A program made the position numbers and the translations under genes. The notes beneath the pieces are model-generated. The model was not told where the DNA came from and ran no database searches. It saw only the letters and a list, made by a program, of their open reading frames with translations. This document shows, in pieces, positions 8,882-17,269 of a DNA stretch of 64,000 nt. The stretch lies in assembly GCF_040719145.1 (NCBI RefSeq), contig NZ_JBFDUZ010000002.1:434001-498000 (forward strand). The letters are read 5' to 3'. Each line of letters begins with the position of its first letter. Position 1 is the stretch's first letter. This DNA is from Paenibacillus sp. JQZ6Y-1 (GTDB taxonomy: Bacteria > Bacillota > Bacilli > Paenibacillales > Paenibacillaceae).

Positions 8882-10288
8882 ATGACATCAAGCTTCGATC
8901 TGATCGTAATCGGAACTGGTAGTGCAGGCGCATCCATCGCGCAAGCATGCCGTAAAGAAGGCTGGAACGTAGCCATCGTTGATGAACGTGAATATGGCGG
9001 TACGTGCGCCCTGCGCGGCTGTGATCCGAAAAAAGTACTGGTCGGTGCAGCAGAGCTGGTTGACCATACGGCGCTACTGAAAGGGAAGGGCATTGTCGAT
9101 ACAGCACGCATAAACTGGCAGGATCTTATGGCATTCAAGCATACATTTACCGACTACATCCCCGGTGCTCATGAGCAAAAGCTCAAGGACGCAGGTATTC
9201 ATACGTTGCATGGGCAGGCGCATTTTGCTGATGACGATGTAATTGAGATTGATGGCAAGACCTTTCAGGCAAAGCATATTGTTATCGCTACCGGAGCGGC
9301 ACCTGCACCGCTGGATGTGGATGGCGAAGAGCATCTGGCGGATAGCGATGACTTTCTGAGCTTGGAGACATTGCCGGAGCGGATCGTCTTTGTTGGCGGC
9401 GGCTATATTTCGTTTGAATTTGCCCATATTGCCGCTCGTGCTGGGGCAGAGGTGCATATTCTGCATACTAGCAACCGTCCACTCAAGGGATTTGACCCCG
9501 ATCTGGTGGACGAGCTAGTAGAGCGTTCACGAGAAGTGGGTATTCACATTCATCTGAATGTATCGCTACAACAGATTCAGTCGCTAGGCAACGATACCGA
9601 TGGAAATACAAGTGCACGCTATCGACTTACTGCCGCCTACAAAAGGGAGGATGGCGAGATTGACGAGAAGCGTGATCCACTGGAATTAACCTGTGGTCTA
9701 GTGGTGCATGGTGCGGGACGTGCGCCGAATATCCAGCAGCTACAGCTAGAGCAGGGGAACGTGAATTACAGTAAAAAGGGCATTGTCGTCAACGACTATC
9801 TACAGAGCACCAGCAATCCACGCGTCTATGCAGCAGGTGATTGCGCCGATTCGCCGGGGCTACCATTGACCCCGCTTGCTGGGCTAGAAGCGAAGACGGT
9901 CGCCCATAACTTGCTGAACGGAAACAGCCAGACGACGGACTATACCGAAATGCCAAGCGTAGCATTTACCATTCCACGTGTTGCCGCAGTCGGTCTGTCG
10001 GAGGAAGAAGCACGCAAGCGGGGCGGCAGTATCAAGGTCAACCATATGGACATGTCCTCATGGTACACTTACAAGCGTACGAATGAGCAGGTCGCTAGTG
10101 TAAAGATCATTCTAGATACCGAACAGCGTACCATTCTGGGTGCTCATGTGCTGAGCGGGGAAGCGGACGATCTAATTAACCATTTTGCGGTTGCCATTCG
10201 GCTCAAGCTGACGGTAGATGATCTGAAAAAAGTCACCTTTGCGTATCCAACGGTAGCTTCGGATCTAGGATATATGCTAGACCTATAA
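8882..10288 (+). CDS. FAD-dependent pyridine nucleotide-disulfide oxidoreductase, glutathione-reductase-like
   Basis: 468 residues. Features are the FAD-binding GTGSAG (11-16), the redox pair in GGTCALRGCDPKK (Cys42/Cys47, spacing of the glutathione/lipoamide reductase class), the NAD(P)H motif FVGGGYISFEFA, and the second FAD motif RVYAAGDCAD. The dimerisation domain follows. In that last domain the usual HPTxxE dyad is replaced by YPTVASD, so the catalytic His and Glu are missing. It is therefore a divergent member, unlikely to be a true glutathione or lipoamide reductase. The ATG at 8882 is preferred because homology starts there; a GTG at 8756 would add 42 unlike residues. Cytoplasmic. 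Confidence 0.85.
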   Translation: MTSSFDLIVIGTGSAGASIAQACRKEGWNVAIVDEREYGGTCALRGCDPKKVLVGAAELVDHTALLKGKGIVDTARINWQDLMAFKHTFTDYIPGAHEQKLKDAGIHTLHGQAHFADDDVIEIDGKTFQAKHIVIATGAAPAPLDVDGEEHLADSDDFLSLETLPERIVFVGGGYISFEFAHIAARAGAEVHILHTSNRPLKGFDPDLVDELVERSREVGIHIHLNVSLQQIQSLGNDTDGNTSARYRLTAAYKREDGEIDEKRDPLELTCGLVVHGAGRAPNIQQLQLEQGNVNYSKKGIVVNDYLQSTSNPRVYAAGDCADSPGLPLTPLAGLEAKTVAHNLLNGNSQTTDYTEMPSVAFTIPRVAAVGLSEEEARKRGGSIKVNHMDMSSWYTYKRTNEQVASVKIILDTEQRTILGAHVLSGEADDLINHFAVAIRLKLTVDDLKKVTFAYPTVASDLGYMLDL

Positions 10289-10361
10289 AGGGTAACGGTC
10301 ATCTAGGTTGAAGAACGTAAATTGGATACTCATTCTGCACTATCTCTTCCTATAACAAAAC

Positions 10362-10393
10362 AAACCCCCAACCTATATAGGTTGGGGGTTTTT
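10362..10393. terminator. Bidirectional intrinsic terminator
   Basis: A 14-bp perfect stem (AAACCCCCAACCTA / TAGGTTGGGGGTTT) with a 2-nt gap and T-runs both ways. It separates the convergent oxidoreductase and adhesin genes. Confidence 0.9.
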
Positions 10394-10439
10394 ATGAACG
10401 TTCTACGATTCACAGATTACGTAAACGATGATGTTATTT

Positions 10440-13400
10440 CTAATCAGAGCGCCCGCTCGTTTTCACTTTGCGGTTGTGCATACGGTTGAGGAAGATACCC
10501 AGTGCGATCAATGCCGCACCACTCAGCCAATATGGCATGCTGCTCGACTCACCCGTTTGCGGCAGCATCGGCTGCTGCTGTGGTGTCGGTTTTGGTTGCG
10601 TCGTTCCTGTTGGAATCGGCTCATCCGGTACGGGTACATCCGGCGATTGACTTGGTTTGTCAGTCGGTGTTTGATCCGGTGGCGTTGTACCTTGCGGTAC
10701 AGGCTCATCTGGGATCGATACATCCGGTGTACCGCCTGTATCCGTCGGCTGCTCTGGCTGAGATGGCGTTGTTGTTCCTTGCGGAATTGGATCGTCATCT
10801 ACTGGCACTGGCTGCTCGGTTGCAGGTGGTGTTGTCGTACCACCCGGTTGCGTCGGTTCTGGATTCGATGGTGTATTTGGCGTATCGTCGTCATCGTCAC
10901 CCGGATTGGACGGGTTCGATGGAGTTCCCGGATTACTTGGGTTACTTGGGTTCTCCGGTGGAGTTCCCGGATTTTCCGGGGTTGGTGGTGTTTCAGGAGT
11001 CGTCGGTGTTCCCGGCGTCTCTGGTGTTGGCTGCTTCGTATTCTTGATCGTTACCAGTGGTACATTGCCAGATTGCTGATTAGCGGAGCTGATCGTGATC
11101 GGATAAATGGTAGCATCTGCAACGTATCCGTTTGGTGCTTGAATTTCTTGCAAGTTGTACTTACCGTACAACAAACGAGTAAACAGAATACGACCTTGTG
11201 AGTCGGTAGTCTTGGTGATCGCTGGACGATTGCCCGCAGCATCTTGCAAGGTGAAGACAGCGCCTGCCAATGATACGGTATCATCGGAAGCATCGACCTT
11301 GTGTACGATCAGATTGCCGACAACACCGCTACCTGTACCGGAAGCGCTAGATGTGCGTACGACGATTTCCTTAGTTGTATCGACGGTTCCAGTCGTAATA
11401 CCATTCCCGCTGAATTGAACATTATTGCTCAGCTTTTCACGGTCGTTAGCATTGATGAGAGTGGAATATTCCAAAATATAAGCGGACGAGATCGGCTTCA
11501 GGAATGCCAGCTCGAACTTCTCCGGCGTACCGGATAGTACAGTCAGCTTATAATCGGTACCTTGTACCATTTCAGTGCTCTTAGTCAGCGTTCCGTCCTC
11601 AGCAGGTACAGTGCTGAACAGATGGAACGAATCGGTCATCAGAATCTGATTGGCGGTTGGCTGATCAATGATTTTGGCATTTTCCACATAGGATTGTCCA
11701 CGGTTGATCTGCACCGTCCAATTGACTTTATCGTTGTCCTGTACACCGGTTTTGTATACATATTCGCCACCATTTGGAATGCTGACTACTGCTGCCCACG
11801 GATAGCTGTTCTCATCGCCTTTCAGTACAGCATCATTGCGTACGGTTGGCGGAATGACTTTGCCAGTGAGTGTCGTTTTAAAGGTAATCCAGTATGCAGA
11901 ATTGATCGGATTATTGAATTTGACTTGCAATGCTCCGCCATCGGTTCCGACTGCTGGTGTGGTCGCTGTATAAGCGGATGGATCAACGGCAACGCCGCGG
12001 CTAACTCCGTTCCACCAGCCCAACACATTCATATTGTAGACGCCTAACGAGCCTTCGACATACGTCTGACCAGCTTGCAGGTTATCGTTCAGAATGGCAT
12101 TGGTTAACGTTTTGTTGTTGTAATTGGCTTTGATGGTCCAAGTGATCTCTTTGGTGACCGGATTATAGACGCCTTCTTTGGCACCATTATTCACAGTCAG
12201 ATTGTCTGGCCAGAATCTAGCTTCGGCTGCGATAGTACGGTAGTTACCGTTTTCCAGCCAGTATAGAGCACCGATATTCTGGTAAGACACTTCGGATTTG
12301 TTTTTCTTCCAATCCGCATCAAACGTCGTGCGGTAGACGATAATAAGCTGCTCTTTAACGGATTCTTTAAAATCAATTCGGAATCCAGCACGGGCATCAT
12401 TCACAGTCAGCGTGTACAAGTTGGATGGATAGTCGCTACCGTCTGCACGAGTGATCTTCAATGTGTTCGGTAGGAATTCCAGACCGCCGTTCGGGAATTG
12501 ATCCTCGATTAATGCGCCTTGCAGTGGCTGATCCTTTGTATTCAGCGTCAGCTTCCATGTAGCATCTTTGCGAATATAGTTCGCATCGGTCAATGCTTTA
12601 GTGAACAGCGCACCCTGTACGCGCTGGTTCACACCGACGCTAACGCCGCCTGCAGTAACAATATTGCTAATGTTCTCGTTACGGACGACCTGATCGACCG
12701 GACGCGTTTGATATTTAATGGTGTACGATGAGTGAATGTCGCTTAGGAATTGCAGATCAAAGCCAGTACGTCCATTGGTTGGCGTAATCGTTTTGACGCT
12801 GTAATCTTGGTTCAGTGTAAGCACATTGCCTTGACTGTCGTATACTTTCAACGAACCATCGACAACCTGCTGACTGCTGTTGAAGCGGTCTTTGACAATC
12901 GCATTGCTTTGCGAGATCGTCTGATTGTTCAGGTTGTAGCCAATTGCCCAGTCAATGGTACCTGTTGCTTCATCGTAATTCTCAACCTTTTTACTCAAAA
13001 ATTGCTGTTGTACTGTTACTTGCGCCTGTGCTTGGGCATCGCCCTTGCTACTGGTCAGTGTTGCCGTATTGGAGAAGACAGTACGTGCATTATCTGTCAT
13101 ATTCGTCACGTACACGATGCGGTACGCAGAATAGATCGTTTGGTCAAAAGAAAGCTTGAATTGGGATTCGTCCGCACTCAGCGTATAGCCGGAAGTCACC
13201 GGATCACCGAGCGTCGTCGTTCCATCTACATTCACGTTCAATCCGTATACTTGCACCGATACAGTATCCAGCTTCATACCATCGCCAGTCGGATCGGTCA
13301 CTACGGCATTTTCTAGCTTTTCCTTGGTTGTATTCAGATCAATCGTCCAGCGGATTTGCGAGCTGTTGATGGCTTCCCCGCGCTTAGCGATATTGCTGCC

Positions 13401-14111
13401 CTTGTCCGGTTTCAAATAGACAACAACGAACTGCGAGCTTTCGCCCAGTGGAATGGCAATCTTGACTTCAGTACTGCCACTTACAGTTTCTTTGCTAAGA
13501 GAAGTGCGGAATTGCATTGTACCGTGAATATTGGAATACTGTTCGACCGTTGAATTGAAGGTAACGGTCACATGGCCGGACTTGGTTGCATTGAAGCTGC
13601 CGACTGTAGTATCGCCAAATTGCAGCGGAACATTGTTAATATCGTTGTACAATTGAAAAGCGGACGGCAGATCAAACTCGAAGGTCGAACCGCTTTTGTA
13701 GGAACCGTCATTCGGTAATGCCCAATCATAATTCAGATTAATCGCTTCATCGGGATCAATCGCATCCCCCGGATTGGCTTCGCCGTCGATGATATTGCCA
13801 TCGGCATCCGTCAAATAAGCTTTCGTCAAAATGTTTTGCTTTTCAGCGGGTGTGGTTGGCTCGGTAGTAGGTTCCGTCCCTGTTGTATCGGTGGGCGTTC
13901 CTCCGGTTGAACCATCCGTTGAGCCGTTATCCCCGTACGTGTCGGATTGAACCGTAGCGGGTGTGCTACTATCCGTCGTGGTAGATGTACTGCTAGTAGA
14001 TGAGGATGTGCTGCTTTCGTCGGCAGCATGCGTAATTCCCGGCATAAACAGACAGTTCAAAATCAATATGAGTGCGATTGCTAATACACTCACTTTCTTA
14101 AATACATTCAT
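10440..14111 (-). CDS. Large LPXTG-anchored surface adhesin with Cna/Sdr-type domains
   Basis: 1223 residues. Order: Sec signal peptide (1-29, ending THAADE); a Ser/Thr-rich stretch to about 85; a chain of beta-sandwich adhesin modules, each ending in a strand such as SAYRIVYVTNM, SSYTIKYQTR, SAYWITFKT or SAYILEYSTL; a CnaB domain (about 932-1026); a Pro/Thr/Asp-rich wall-spanning region (1027-1182); and the sortase signal LPQTG (1183-1187) with hydrophobic helix and basic tail. In the CnaB domain Lys938 (IVHKVD) and Glu989 (NLQEIQAP) sit where an isopeptide bond would form. The protein should be covalently attached to peptidoglycan and bind host or plant surfaces. No sortase gene is in the window. 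Confidence 0.9.
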   Translation of the reverse strand: MNVFKKVSVLAIALILILNCLFMPGITHAADESSTSSSTSSTSTTTDSSTPATVQSDTYGDNGSTDGSTGGTPTDTTGTEPTTEPTTPAEKQNILTKAYLTDADGNIIDGEANPGDAIDPDEAINLNYDWALPNDGSYKSGSTFEFDLPSAFQLYNDINNVPLQFGDTTVGSFNATKSGHVTVTFNSTVEQYSNIHGTMQFRTSLSKETVSGSTEVKIAIPLGESSQFVVVYLKPDKGSNIAKRGEAINSSQIRWTIDLNTTKEKLENAVVTDPTGDGMKLDTVSVQVYGLNVNVDGTTTLGDPVTSGYTLSADESQFKLSFDQTIYSAYRIVYVTNMTDNARTVFSNTATLTSSKGDAQAQAQVTVQQQFLSKKVENYDEATGTIDWAIGYNLNNQTISQSNAIVKDRFNSSQQVVDGSLKVYDSQGNVLTLNQDYSVKTITPTNGRTGFDLQFLSDIHSSYTIKYQTRPVDQVVRNENISNIVTAGGVSVGVNQRVQGALFTKALTDANYIRKDATWKLTLNTKDQPLQGALIEDQFPNGGLEFLPNTLKITRADGSDYPSNLYTLTVNDARAGFRIDFKESVKEQLIIVYRTTFDADWKKNKSEVSYQNIGALYWLENGNYRTIAAEARFWPDNLTVNNGAKEGVYNPVTKEITWTIKANYNNKTLTNAILNDNLQAGQTYVEGSLGVYNMNVLGWWNGVSRGVAVDPSAYTATTPAVGTDGGALQVKFNNPINSAYWITFKTTLTGKVIPPTVRNDAVLKGDENSYPWAAVVSIPNGGEYVYKTGVQDNDKVNWTVQINRGQSYVENAKIIDQPTANQILMTDSFHLFSTVPAEDGTLTKSTEMVQGTDYKLTVLSGTPEKFELAFLKPISSAYILEYSTLINANDREKLSNNVQFSGNGITTGTVDTTKEIVVRTSSASGTGSGVVGNLIVHKVDASDDTVSLAGAVFTLQDAAGNRPAITKTTDSQGRILFTRLLYGKYNLQEIQAPNGYVADATIYPITISSANQQSGNVPLVTIKNTKQPTPETPGTPTTPETPPTPENPGTPPENPSNPSNPGTPSNPSNPGDDDDDTPNTPSNPEPTQPGGTTTPPATEQPVPVDDDPIPQGTTTPSQPEQPTDTGGTPDVSIPDEPVPQGTTPPDQTPTDKPSQSPDVPVPDEPIPTGTTQPKPTPQQQPMLPQTGESSSMPYWLSGAALIALGIFLNRMHNRKVKTSGRSD

Positions 14112-14508
14112 ACGTGACCTCTTTTCGTATGTAGTTATTCGTACCTAGTGACCGAGCAACAATGAATTTCCATATAAACCGCTGGAAATGGATAATACAG
14201 GGGGAAGCGACATTTATATGTACAATGACTGTATTGATTATACATGATTGTACAACATAAAGTACCGAACTTATTAACGAATTTAATGATTAATTTTATA
14301 AAAAGTCATTCCATTCGCATAAGTCCAAAGAACTAAGGCGATAAGGTATGCCGTATGTACTAATAAAACGGTAACCTAGCAAGTGAAACATGGTAAAAAT
14401 TGTTTAAAAACTGCTGGATTGCAAGATGGAAGCAAGCAGGTATTCGCTTATATTCCCCACCACGCTGTTTAATGAAAAGATATAGCCAAGGAAAGGATGG
14501 AAGCATTC
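14112..14508. other. AT-rich divergent intergenic region
   Basis: About 400 bases between the adhesin (minus) and the LLM oxidoreductase (plus). It should hold both promoters. The minus strand contains a GGTTACCG element and an imperfect inverted repeat around 14347-14376 (GGTATGCCGT / ACGGTAACC). I see no recognisable riboswitch or coding region. Confidence 0.5.
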
Positions 14509-15516
14509 ATGATCAGATTGTCGATACTGGACTACTCGCCAGTGGATGAAGGCAGTAGCGACCGCGAAGCGCTACGTCAGACTGTACAAATGGCAATTGC
14601 CGCTGAGCAGCTGGGCTACCATCGCTTTTGGGTGTCAGAGCATCATTATTTGCCGCCACTTGCGGGCAGCAATCCCGAAATGCTGATGATGCACCTTGCC
14701 GACCGTACGCAGTCTATTCGCATCGGCTCTGGCGGTGTGATGCTGCCCAACTATAGCACGTATAAAATCGCCGAAAACTTCCGCATGCTAGAGGCGCTGC
14801 ATCCGGGTCGTATTGATCTTGGTGCTGGACGTGCTGCTGGAGCTGGGCGGATTGGACGCAGTGCTTTAAACGAAGGACGCACCGAAACGGTATCCTATGA
14901 GCAGCAGCTTGTCGATTTGATTCGCTATTTGCATGACGATATAGAAGACGCGGAGCGCTATCCCGGTCTTATAGCGACGCCGCAGATTGATACCCAGCCT
15001 GCATTGTGGCTACTGGGAACGGGCAATGGCAGTGCCGATCTAGCCGCGCAGCATGGAGCAGCGCTTGCGTTTGCTCATTTTATTAACGCATCGTCCATCG
15101 GCGCACAAGCGGCTAAGCGCTATCGGCAGCAGTTTCAGCCTTCCTTATCGCGCAAGCAACCGTATACGATGGTTGGTATCTTCGTCAGCGTGGCAGATAC
15201 AGATGAGGAAGCCCATCGGCAGGCGCTGAGTTGGGACTATTGGCTGCTAATGTCGGAAAATAAAGGGCTGCGCAAGCCCGGGCTGTTGCCGCCGGAACAG
15301 TTAGCATCGTTCCCTTATACGCAAGAGGAGCAGGAACAGATCACTGCCAAGCGAGAGCGAATCATTATCGGTACGCCTCATGCTGTACGTGCAAGGATCG
15401 AACGATTGGCAGCCCGATACGAAGCGGATGAGGTGCTAATCCTGCCGTTGGTACATGGATTTGCGACCCGGATGCGTATGATTGAGCAGCTGGCAGAGGT
15501 ATTCGGAATCAAGTGA
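14509..15516 (+). CDS. LLM-class flavin-dependent oxidoreductase (MsnO8-like)
   Basis: 335 residues, a bacterial luciferase-like TIM-barrel monooxygenase. Signatures are the N-terminal IRLSILDYSPVDEG, RFWVSEHHYLPPLAGSNPEM, the FMN-contacting IRIGSGGVMLPNY and HPGRIDLGAGRA, and a C-terminal IIGTPHAVRARIERL. These match the MsnO8-type subgroup, which oxidises organic substrates with FMNH2 and O2. The substrate is unknown. Two in-frame ATGs compete (14497 and 14509). The second is chosen because its product starts like relatives; the AAGGAAAGG run serves either. Probably cytoplasmic and monocistronic. Confidence 0.85.
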   Translation: MIRLSILDYSPVDEGSSDREALRQTVQMAIAAEQLGYHRFWVSEHHYLPPLAGSNPEMLMMHLADRTQSIRIGSGGVMLPNYSTYKIAENFRMLEALHPGRIDLGAGRAAGAGRIGRSALNEGRTETVSYEQQLVDLIRYLHDDIEDAERYPGLIATPQIDTQPALWLLGTGNGSADLAAQHGAALAFAHFINASSIGAQAAKRYRQQFQPSLSRKQPYTMVGIFVSVADTDEEAHRQALSWDYWLLMSENKGLRKPGLLPPEQLASFPYTQEEQEQITAKRERIIIGTPHAVRARIERLAARYEADEVLILPLVHGFATRMRMIEQLAEVFGIK

Positions 15517-15658
15517 AGCATAGACGGCATGCGGGATTTGCAGCATTTGGCAGGATTACAGTTTGGAGAGCACCGTGTTTGGGGTAAAAGGATGATGTGA
15601 GAGGTTCAGATATGATCCCAACAACCAACGGACACTATAGCGAGAGGGGCTTTTCCGA

Positions 15659-16348
15659 ATGATGAATCCATTTAAAATGAGTGCCGCAGCGGCACTGCTG
15701 TTATCGGGTGTAATTGCAGGTTGCAGTAATGGAAGCCAGCCTGATCCCACTGCGCCTGCTCAGAGCGTAAGTGAAGCAGAGCCAGATCAAGCAGGTCAGG
15801 CGAATACGTCTGCCCAAACATTGGAGGGCGATTTCCGCCAGTATTCCAGCGATCCGAACAAATCGGATGCTAGCTCTGACTATAATGTAGTCGGCAAATA
15901 TGTAGCCGAAAATGGCGATACGATGACACTGGATGTTAACGGCAAGCAGCTGACTATTCCGAAGAGTAATTCGTATGAAGCCGCAGCCGATTTGCCCAAA
16001 TCGACAGATCTGCCCGGTCAAGAGGTCAGCGTAACGCTGAACGCGCAAGACAGTACGATTGCAACGGCTCAGCTTGCCAAGGATGCAGACGACATGGACA
16101 ATTCACAGCCTGATATGGTTGGTCAATTCGTATCTGAGACAGATACCAATGTGGTGATCAAGCAAGGTAATGAAGAGAAATCCTACCAAAAAGCATCTGA
16201 CTTTGAAGGTACAGATGGTCCGTCCAATGAAATTACTGTTGGTTCAACGGTAAGTCTGGATCTGGACAAAGATGGTAAAGTTGTTCGTGTTCGTGGCGAA
16301 TATCAGGATGGTAGCTCGGTTGGCGACGGAAGTTCGGTCAACAACTAA
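15659..16348 (+). CDS. Lipoprotein with two tandem beta-strand modules, unknown function
   Basis: 229 residues. The signal ends in the lipobox IAGC (Cys21). A Gln/Ala/Ser linker is followed by two similar 65-residue modules: VVGKYVAENGDTMTLDVNGK, then MVGQFVSETDTNVVIKQGNE. Each continues into a stretch ending PGQEVSVTLN or VGSTVSLDLDKDGKVV. The pattern suggests two small beta-barrels from an internal duplication. Family unknown. GAGGGG precedes a double ATG; the first is used. A terminator follows. Confidence 0.7.
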   Translation: MMNPFKMSAAAALLLSGVIAGCSNGSQPDPTAPAQSVSEAEPDQAGQANTSAQTLEGDFRQYSSDPNKSDASSDYNVVGKYVAENGDTMTLDVNGKQLTIPKSNSYEAAADLPKSTDLPGQEVSVTLNAQDSTIATAQLAKDADDMDNSQPDMVGQFVSETDTNVVIKQGNEEKSYQKASDFEGTDGPSNEITVGSTVSLDLDKDGKVVRVRGEYQDGSSVGDGSSVNN

Positions 16349-16384
16349 GCGAGTAATCCTCGTGTATCCCAAATGAGTGTAATC

Positions 16385-16433
16385 AAAAAGCTCCCGTCCG
16401 CAGCCTAAGCGTTGCAGATGGGAGCTTTTTTTT
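16385..16433. terminator. Bidirectional intrinsic terminator
   Basis: AAAAAGCTCCC pairs with GGGAGCTTTTT, with T-runs on both strands. It lies between the convergent lipoprotein and nitroreductase genes. Confidence 0.9.
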
Positions 16434-16452
16434 AACAATGAAGCCGCGTGCC

Positions 16453-17055
16453 TTATTTGTACACTTTTACGCGTTCTTCCACTGGTTGGTACGTTTTCTC
16501 GCCAGCTGGAGCAGCTGGTGTACCGAAAGGCATTTGAGCAACCAGTTGCCATTGTGCCGGAATGTTCCACGTGGATTTGACTTCCTCGTCGATAACCGGA
16601 TTGTAGTGTTGCAGTGTAGCGCCCAGACCTTCGGCTTCCAGTGCAGTCCATACAACCAGTTGCAGCATACCGTTAGCTTGTTGTCCCCACAGTGGGAAGT
16701 TGTCTTTGTACGCCTCGAATTGATTTTGCAGGTTGGTGATGATATCGGTATCTTCAAAGAACAGTACAGTACCGTAGCCGTTTTTGAACAGACCCATTTT
16801 TTCTTCAGTCGCTTTGAAGACTTCTTCGTTGTTCACGATACCACGCAGGGTTTCTGTGGTGATGTTCCACAGCTTGTCGTGCTGCTCACCGAGCAGTACA
16901 ACAGCGCGAGCGCTTTGAGAGTTGAACGAAGACGGTGTATGTTTGATCGCTTCCTCTACGATATGTTGGATCTTAGTATCGTCGATTGGCGATTCTTTAC
17001 TGATTACATAAACGGAACGACGGTTTTCCAGAGCTTTGAAAAATTCAGCAGACAT
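16453..17055 (-). CDS. Nitroreductase-family FMN oxidoreductase
   Basis: 200 residues, full length for the small nitroreductase subgroup. The N-terminus FFKALENRRSVYVISKE carries the RRS FMN-phosphate motif, followed by KHTPSSFNSQSARAVVLLG. The second flavin segment LQLVVWTALEAEGLGATLQHYN is also clear. The subgroup (Frm2/HBN1-like, YdgI-like) reduces nitro compounds or quinones with NAD(P)H and responds to lipid or redox stress. The metabolic role here is unknown. GGAGGA stands before the ATG on the minus strand. Confidence 0.88.
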   Translation of the reverse strand: MSAEFFKALENRRSVYVISKESPIDDTKIQHIVEEAIKHTPSSFNSQSARAVVLLGEQHDKLWNITTETLRGIVNNEEVFKATEEKMGLFKNGYGTVLFFEDTDIITNLQNQFEAYKDNFPLWGQQANGMLQLVVWTALEAEGLGATLQHYNPVIDEEVKSTWNIPAQWQLVAQMPFGTPAAPAGEKTYQPVEERVKVYK

Positions 17056-17150
17056 GAAAAAATCCTCCTCTTTGATATGTAAATGTTTGTTACTTACTTT
17101 TTTAATGATACTACATAATTGTTGTGAGTCAAGCCTTTTCTATAAAAATA

Positions 17151-17190
17151 AACCTGCTTCCACAGACAGGGTGTCTGTGAGAAGCAGGTT
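17151..17190 (-). terminator. Intrinsic terminator of pepF
   Basis: On the minus strand AACCTGCTTC / GAAGCAGGTT closes around CACAGACA / TGTCTGTG to give a long stem, followed by TTTATTTTT. It lies about 80 bases beyond the pepF stop. Confidence 0.8.
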
Positions 17191-17269
17191 GGATGTGCAT
17201 GAAGTGTATTCTATTTTATGACCTTATATTGCTATATGGTCGGTTCCATATTACTTACTATTACTCTTA

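Noticed and set aside
10428-11201. Long plus-strand open frame opposite the adhesin gene
   Set aside because: It mirrors the Pro/Thr/Asp repeats of the adhesin, is extremely Arg/Trp-rich and has no family resemblance.
14340-14380. Cyclic-di-GMP riboswitch-like GGTTACCG end on the minus strand
   Set aside because: The rest of the conserved GEMM core is missing.
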